Source of the DNA: Streptomyces reniochalinae
Lineage (GTDB): Bacteria; Actinomycetota; Actinomycetes; Streptomycetales; Streptomycetaceae
Direction of reading: 5' to 3'
DNA: 64,000 nt
Assembly (NCBI RefSeq): GCF_003323735.1
Contig: NZ_QOIM01000042.1
Location: 434,001 to 498,000, forward strand
In this document: positions 60,026 through 64,000 of the stretch, in pieces
How positions within the stretch are numbered: position 1 is the first letter of the stretch
How the letters are laid out: each line of letters begins with the position of its first letter
Notes under the pieces: model-generated
Told to the model about the DNA's origin: nothing
The model's input: only the letters and a program-made list of their open reading frames with translations
Database searches by the model: none
Position numbers and translations under genes: made by a program

Positions 60026-60717
60026 TGTGTCGCTCCTCCCGCCACGCGCAGGTCCACCGTCGTGCGCGCCGCGGTGGCCACCATGGCGGCCAGGCCGTGT
60101 GCGGCGTCGCGTACGGAGAGCGAGGGTGGGGTCGGGGCGTGGGCCGCGGCCTGCTGCGGGGTGTAGGGGACGTGGACGAAACCGCCGCGCACCGCGGGGT
60201 GCTCGGTGGCCAGCAGGTGCGCGAGTCCGTAGAAGAGGTGGTTGCACACGAAGGTGCCCGCCGTCTGGGAGACGGAGGCGGGGACGCCGGCCTCCCGCGC
60301 CGCGGCGGCGCAGGCCTTGATGGGCAGGGTGCTGAAGTAGGCGGCGGGGCCGCCCGCCACCACGGGCTCGTCCACGGGCCGGCGGCCCGCGTTGTCGGGT
60401 ATGCGGGCGTCGTCGACGTTGAGGGCGACGCGTTCGACGGTCAGGTCGGTGCGGCCGCCCGCCTGGCCCAGGCACACCACCAGGTCGAGCCCGTCCCCGG
60501 CGTCCTCGACGGCGGCGCGCAGCTCCTCAAGGGCCGTGCCGAAGGCGCAGCTGATCCGTACCGCCCGCACCCGGACCCCGGGCGGGGGGTCGGCGGCGAG
60601 CAGTTCGGCGGCCTGCCAGGAGGGGTTGACCTCCTCGCCGTCGAAGGGGGCGAACCCGGTGACCAGTACCTGCGCGGGGGAGGAGGGGTCGGGCGCGGCG
60701 GGCGGGGGCGCAGTCAC
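60022..60717 (-). CDS. pcp: Pyroglutamyl-peptidase I (pyrrolidone-carboxylate peptidase)
   Basis: A 231-residue cysteine peptidase that removes N-terminal pyroglutamate (5-oxoproline) from peptides. The catalytic triad is visible: Glu in VNVDDARIPDN-proximal region (ERVALNVDDARIPDN), Cys in QTAGTFVCNHLFY and His in GGFVHVPYTP. TGFAPFDGEEVNPSW is the family start. It is cytoplasmic and slightly longer than usual because of an N-terminal Pro/Ala leader. GTG 60717 has GGAG eight bases upstream. It follows the DUF969-DUF979 transporter genes, so released 5-oxoproline and its uptake are controlled together. Confidence 0.96.
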   Translation of the reverse strand: MTAPPPAAPDPSSPAQVLVTGFAPFDGEEVNPSWQAAELLAADPPPGVRVRAVRISCAFGTALEELRAAVEDAGDGLDLVVCLGQAGGRTDLTVERVALNVDDARIPDNAGRRPVDEPVVAGGPAAYFSTLPIKACAAAAREAGVPASVSQTAGTFVCNHLFYGLAHLLATEHPAVRGGFVHVPYTPQQAAAHAPTPPSLSVRDAAHGLAAMVATAARTTVDLRVAGGATH

Positions 60718-60728
60718 GGGGGCCGCTC

Positions 60729-61697
60729 CTAGAAGGCGAAGAGGTAGACGATGGCGATGTTGCAGGCCAGCAGCGCCACCGCGGTGGGGGCCTGGGCCTT
60801 GATCGGCCCGTACTGGTCCTTGAGCTCCAGCAGTGCCGCGGGGACGAGGTTGAAGTTGGCCGCCATGGGCGTGCACAGGGTGCCGCAGAATCCGGCGAGC
60901 ATGCCGACCGCGAGGACGGCGGCGGGATCGCCGTTCATCTGCTCGATCAGGACGGGCCAGCCGACGGCCGCGGTCATCACGGGGAAGGCGGCGAAGGCGT
61001 TGCCCATGATGACGGTGAAGACGAACATGCCCGCGCAGTACAGCGCGACGGCCGCCAGCTTCTGGCCGTCCGGAAGGATGGATTCGGTGATCTCGCGTAC
61101 CTGGGTGCCGACGCCCGCGGCCTGGAATATCGCTCCCAGTACGGCGAGCAGCTGGGGCAGCAGCAGGGCCCAGCCCATGGACTCCAGCAGCCCGCGCCCG
61201 GCGTGCAGGGGCACGCTGACGCGCCGTTCGCGCAGCACCCACATGCCGACGGCCAGTGCGACGATGGCGCCGAGGCCGAGTCCGAGGATGGTCTCGCTGC
61301 CCTCTTCGAGTACGGGGCTGCCGCCGATCTCGACCTTGGCGACCAGGACGGCGCACACCATGGCGACCAGCGGGATGGTCAGCGCGGGGATGAACAGCTT
61401 GGCGCCGAAGCGTGCGGCCAGCGTGGCGCGTTCGGACTCGCTGGTGGTCTGCGGGACGCCCTTGCCGGTGAGGTTGAAGCCGCCGACGCAGATGAGGCCG
61501 AGGACGGCCACCCCCAGGGGTTCGGCGGGCAGGGACTTCTCGTTGACCCAGGTGCTGTAGAAGAAGCAGACGCCCAGCAGCCCCCAGAAGGCGGCCGTGC
61601 CGTGGCGCTTGGGGTTGGTGCGGTCGCGCAGCATCTGGGCCGCCATGATGACGAAGACGGCGCCGACCAGCCAGAAGAACCACTCGGATTTGATCAC
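60729..61697 (-). CDS. DUF979 membrane protein, 5-oxoproline transporter subunit
   Basis: A 322-residue protein with eight or nine membrane helices (EWFFWLVGAVFVIMAAQML; AAFWGLLGVCFFYSTWV; LFIPALTIPLVAMVCAVLV; FVFTVIMGNAFAAFPVMTAAVG). DUF979 and DUF969 always occur together and are thought to form a secondary transporter for 5-oxoproline or related amino acids. GTG 61697 overlaps the DUF969 stop (GTGA). The pcp gene starts 11 bases downstream. Confidence 0.92.
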   Translation of the reverse strand: MIKSEWFFWLVGAVFVIMAAQMLRDRTNPKRHGTAAFWGLLGVCFFYSTWVNEKSLPAEPLGVAVLGLICVGGFNLTGKGVPQTTSESERATLAARFGAKLFIPALTIPLVAMVCAVLVAKVEIGGSPVLEEGSETILGLGLGAIVALAVGMWVLRERRVSVPLHAGRGLLESMGWALLLPQLLAVLGAIFQAAGVGTQVREITESILPDGQKLAAVALYCAGMFVFTVIMGNAFAAFPVMTAAVGWPVLIEQMNGDPAAVLAVGMLAGFCGTLCTPMAANFNLVPAALLELKDQYGPIKAQAPTAVALLACNIAIVYLFAF

Positions 61698-62452
61698 TTG
61701 GCGGCCCCGCCTTCCGTGCTTTCCGGGGAGCGCCCTTGCGCGTCCTCGCGCGCCACTGCCATCTCGGCGTTCGCGGTCACCAGGTCGCGCTCCAGTTTCC
61801 GGTCGAGGCGCAGCAGCCTGCCGCCGTGGATGAAGAAGGCGCACACGGCGCTGGGGACGGCCCACAGCGCGAGGTGCAGCGGCTCCAGGTGGGTGTGGTA
61901 TGTGCTGTTGACCAGGCCGGTGATCAGCAGGATGGAGCCGATGGCGAGGAAGCAGTCCTCGCCGAAGAAGAGGCCCACCGTGTCGGTGCCGGCGGCGTGC
62001 GAGCGCACCTTCTCGCGGACCTTCCGGGGCAGCGGGCGGTCCTCGTTCATGCGTTCGGTGGCGGCCTCGGCCATCGGCGCGATCATCGGGCGGACGCTCT
62101 GTGCGGGGCCGCCGATGGTCTGCAAGCCGACGGCCGCGGTGAGCTGCCGCAGCAGCAGGTAGAGGGTCAGGAAGCGTCCGGTGGTCAGCTTGGTGCCGAG
62201 CTTGCCGATGAGGGTGCGGGCCTGCTGCTGGAGACCGTTGCGTTCCAGGAGGCCGATGACGGGCAGCGTGATCGCGAAGATCGTCACCGACCGGCTGGAC
62301 GCGAAGCTCTCGCCGAAGGTCCGCAGGATCTCGACGGGGGAGAGCTTGCCGAGCAGCCCTGTGACGATCCCCGCCACTCCGACGACGAGCAGCGGGTTGC
62401 GGCGCGTCGCGAAGCCGAGGACCACCACGAGGACGCCGAGGAGAACGATCAT
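61694..62452 (-). CDS. DUF969 membrane protein, 5-oxoproline transporter subunit
   Basis: A 252-residue protein with about six helices (MIVLLGVLVVVLGFATRRNP; LLVVGVAGIVTGLLG; VTIFAITLPVIGLLE; LYLLLRQLTAAVGL). GGPAQSVRPMIAPMAEAA and FFGEDCFLAIGSILL are the family's conserved segments. The ATG at 62452 is chosen since MIVLLGVLVVVLGF is the usual family start and GGAGG lies four bases upstream; an upstream in-frame ATG (62470) is an alternative. First gene of the operon DUF969-DUF979-pcp-DUF2891, controlled by the operator at 62526-62540. Confidence 0.92.
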   Translation of the reverse strand: MIVLLGVLVVVLGFATRRNPLLVVGVAGIVTGLLGKLSPVEILRTFGESFASSRSVTIFAITLPVIGLLERNGLQQQARTLIGKLGTKLTTGRFLTLYLLLRQLTAAVGLQTIGGPAQSVRPMIAPMAEAATERMNEDRPLPRKVREKVRSHAAGTDTVGLFFGEDCFLAIGSILLITGLVNSTYHTHLEPLHLALWAVPSAVCAFFIHGGRLLRLDRKLERDLVTANAEMAVAREDAQGRSPESTEGGAAK

Positions 62453-62516
62453 GTCGCCTCCGCCTTCCATGAAGCGACTTCCGCCAAGCGGATTCCGGTG
62501 AAGCGAATTCCACGGG

Positions 62517-62546
62517 AGGCTAGAGGATTGTTGAACGATCCGACAA
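62517..62546 (-). promoter_or_regulatory. Promoter of the 5-oxoproline transport operon with GntR operator
   Basis: On the minus strand: -35 TTGTCG (62546-62541), 18-base spacer, -10 TAGCCT (62522-62517). The spacer contains GATCGTTCAACAATC (62540-62526), a 15-bp near-perfect palindrome. Its placement in the spacer means a bound regulator blocks polymerase. The region 62547-62647 up to the gntR stop holds the repeated CACTCGGAGGCC and no gene. Confidence 0.75.
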
Positions 62547-62647
62547 GAGTGAGCCATGTCACTCGGAGGCCCTCCCCTCACTCGGAGGCCGTCACTCGGC
62601 TGTCGCCGCGACGCGGCCGGCGGGACCCGCTGTCCCGAGGGGGTGCC

Positions 62648-63346
62648 TTACGGGTACGCCTCCAGCAGCTGCCGCAGCGAGTCGTCCAGATAGGCCGCCA
62701 GCAGCTGCTCGGCCGCGGCCTTCCGCCCCGCCTCCAGAGCTCCGGCGAGCTCCTGGTTGCGCGTGAGGTAGGGATCGTGGAAGCGGCGCAGGTCGCCCAT
62801 GATGTGGAACGCGAGCCGCAGTTCGGCCAGCACGCCGCGCATCATCTCGTCGGTGCGGACGCTGCCGGCGAGGCCGGCCAGTGCCTGGTGGAAGCGGATG
62901 TTGGCGGTCGAGCACTCCTGCCAGTCGCCGTCGGCCGCCGCCTTCTCGCCCGCCGTGACGGCCGCCCGCACCTCGGCCACGTCGTACGGCGGCTCACCGA
63001 GCCCGCGCAGGGCCGCGCACTCGACGAGGCGGCGGACGCGGTAGATGTCCACGATGTCGGTGTCGGTCAGCACGCGGACGAACGTGCCCCGGTTCAGCCG
63101 GTGGACGAGCAGCCTCTCGTGCGTCAGCAGCCGGAACGCCTCCCGCAGGGTGTTGCGCGAGACGCCGAGGGCACCGCAGATGCGCTCCTCCGAGAGCCGG
63201 GTACCGGGCGGGAAGGAGCCCCGGGCTATCCGCTCGCGCAGAATGGCCGCCACGCGTTCGGCCGTGCTGGTACGTCCCAGCAGCGCACGGTCGGCGGCCA
63301 GGTCCGACAGCGCGGCGGACAGGCCGGCGGGCGGTTGTGCGGACAT
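62648..63346 (-). CDS. GntR-family (FadR/VanR branch) regulator of 5-oxoproline genes
   Basis: A 232-residue regulator. The winged helix is at about 28-95 (LRERIARGSFPPGTRLSEERICGALGVSRNTLREAFRLLTHERLL), read here as consecutive short parts; the ligand domain FCD has the metal-site-like pattern (VECAALRGL, CSTANIRFHQALAGL, FHIMGDLRRFHDPYLTRNQEL). It sits between the two promoters that carry its probable operator, pxpA on one side and the DUF969 operon on the other. The likely inducer is 5-oxoproline. ATG 63346 is used. Confidence 0.92.
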   Translation of the reverse strand: MSAQPPAGLSAALSDLAADRALLGRTSTAERVAAILRERIARGSFPPGTRLSEERICGALGVSRNTLREAFRLLTHERLLVHRLNRGTFVRVLTDTDIVDIYRVRRLVECAALRGLGEPPYDVAEVRAAVTAGEKAAADGDWQECSTANIRFHQALAGLAGSVRTDEMMRGVLAELRLAFHIMGDLRRFHDPYLTRNQELAGALEAGRKAAAEQLLAAYLDDSLRQLLEAYP

Positions 63347-63442
63347 GGGTCTCCCTCGGGTGGGTGCGCGCGCCGGCGCGGGGCCGGGGGCGGGATGGGG
63401 GCGTCCTGGGCGGCATCCGGGCGAACCGGACGCCGGGCCCTC

Positions 63443-63472
63443 TTGCCGGATTGTTCAACAATCGCTTACGTT
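63443..63472 (+). promoter_or_regulatory. pxpA promoter with GntR operator in the spacer
   Basis: TTGCCG (63443-63448), 18-base spacer, TACGTT (63467-63472). The spacer opens with GATTGTTCAACAATC (63449-63463), a perfect 15-bp palindrome identical in 14 of 15 positions to the site at 62540-62526. Transcription start would fall at about 63479-63480, on the ATG itself, so the mRNA would be leaderless. It lies 100 bases upstream of gntR on the other strand, so it may also autoregulate gntR. Confidence 0.8.
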
Positions 63473-63479
63473 GCTGGCG

Positions 63480-64000
63480 ATGGACCGGATGATCGACCTT
63501 AACGCCGACCTCGGCGAGGGCTTCGGGCGCTGGCACCTGACCGACGACGAAGCCCTGCTCGCCTCGGTCACCAGTGCCAACGTCGCCTGCGGCTACCACG
63601 CGGGGGACCCCGCCACCATGCGCCGCGTCTGCGAACTGGCCGCCGAACGCGGTGTCCGCATCGGCGCGCAGGTCTCCTACCGCGACCTGGCCGGCTTCGG
63701 CCGCCGCGCCATGGACGTGCCCGCCGCCGAGCTGGCCGCCGAAGTGGCGTACCAGGTCGGGGCGCTGGAGGTCTTCGCCCGCGCGGCCGGCTCCGCGGTC
63801 GCCTACGTCAAACCGCACGGCGCGCTCTACAACCGCGCCGTCCACGACGCCGAGCAGGCCGCCGCCGTCGTCGAGGGCGTGCGGCTGGCCGAAGCGGCGC
63901 GGGGCCCCGGCAGCCCGCTGCCGGTGCTCGGCCTGCCGGGATCCCGGCTGCTGGCCGCCGCGGCCGAGGCCGGACTGCCCACGGTCGCAGAGGCGTTCGC
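63480..64000 (+). CDS. pxpA: 5-oxoprolinase subunit A (LamB/YcsF family), 5' part
   Basis: The first 173 codons are in the window and no stop is reached. The start is MDRMIDLNADLGEGFGRW, then NVACGYHAGDPATMRR, GAQVSYRDLAGFGRRAM and VAYVKPHGALYNRAVHD, all hallmarks of PxpA. With PxpB and PxpC it hydrolyses 5-oxoproline to glutamate using ATP; those genes should follow outside the window. The ATG at 63480 is preferred over 63489 because the promoter upstream puts the transcription start there. It is divergent from gntR. Confidence 0.95.
   Translation, partial: MDRMIDLNADLGEGFGRWHLTDDEALLASVTSANVACGYHAGDPATMRRVCELAAERGVRIGAQVSYRDLAGFGRRAMDVPAAELAAEVAYQVGALEVFARAAGSAVAYVKPHGALYNRAVHDAEQAAAVVEGVRLAEAARGPGSPLPVLGLPGSRLLAAAAEAGLPTVAEAF

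Overview
The window is a piece of an actinobacterial chromosome, almost certainly Streptomyces. Base composition is very GC-rich with G/C at nearly every third codon position. GTG and TTG starts are common, many gene pairs overlap by four bases (ATGA, GTGA, TTGA), and the gene content and order match Streptomyces: aceE - DUF3052 - peroxiredoxin - terD - terD - DUF475/terC, the SCO2322-family ECF transporter operon, and lineage-specific families such as DUF4429, peptidase inhibitor I36 and DUF4383. No insertion sequence, prophage, integrase or CRISPR array is visible.

Layout. 1-5.1 kb: start of a secreted protein, a DUF4429-histidine kinase-LuxR response regulator operon with stop/start overlaps, and an exported alpha/beta hydrolase. 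5.1-8.4 kb: TetR repressor divergent from a DHA2 efflux pump with readable back-to-back promoters, then a secreted I36 protein. 8.5-13.9 kb: aceE (homodimeric pyruvate dehydrogenase E1), DUF3052, a 1.2-kb repeat-rich gap, and an AhpE-type peroxiredoxin. 14-23.8 kb: a tellurium-resistance-type (Ter) stress cluster with two TerD proteins, a TerC-like membrane protein, a TerA-like protein and a TerD with a long proline-rich tail. It continues with a coupled CitE-like / fused phosphoribosyltransferase-StiP / HAD operon of the kind predicted to make a nucleoside-like metabolite. 23.9-28.9 kb: DUF4383, a coiled-coil protein, tRNA-Val(TAC) and a small decayed island behind it.

28.9-43.5 kb: DedA, Cu/Zn-SOD-like protein, PhoD-type phosphatase, secreted HNH nuclease, a Mn2+ riboswitch (yybP-ykoY) in front of a TMEM165/GDT1 exporter, a DHA2 transporter fused to a winged-helix domain, a peptidoglycan-binding protein with a damaged start, an HAD phosphatase, a GT87-PAP2 fusion and an AraC/DUF2000 pair. 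43.5-47.4 kb: P450, steroid-type thiolase and a TetR gene with paired operators. 47.7-54.5 kb: a minus-strand operon under a cobalamin riboswitch, encoding a secreted alpha/alpha-toroid protein, an SCO2322-family surface protein, EcfT, a double EcfA and an S component. This is a B12/cobalt uptake system with a possible transcobalamin-like surface capture pair. 54.6-58.8 kb: MBL hydrolase, aldehyde dehydrogenase, P450-type ferredoxin and LLM oxidoreductase. Their promoter region carries the same 20-bp operator as the P450/thiolase promoter. 58.8-64 kb: a 5-oxoproline module (DUF969-DUF979 transporter, pyroglutamyl peptidase, DUF2891, GntR regulator, pxpA). The two promoters carry the same operator in the same 18-bp spacer.

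All family assignments were made by reading motifs and from memory of the families. No search was run.
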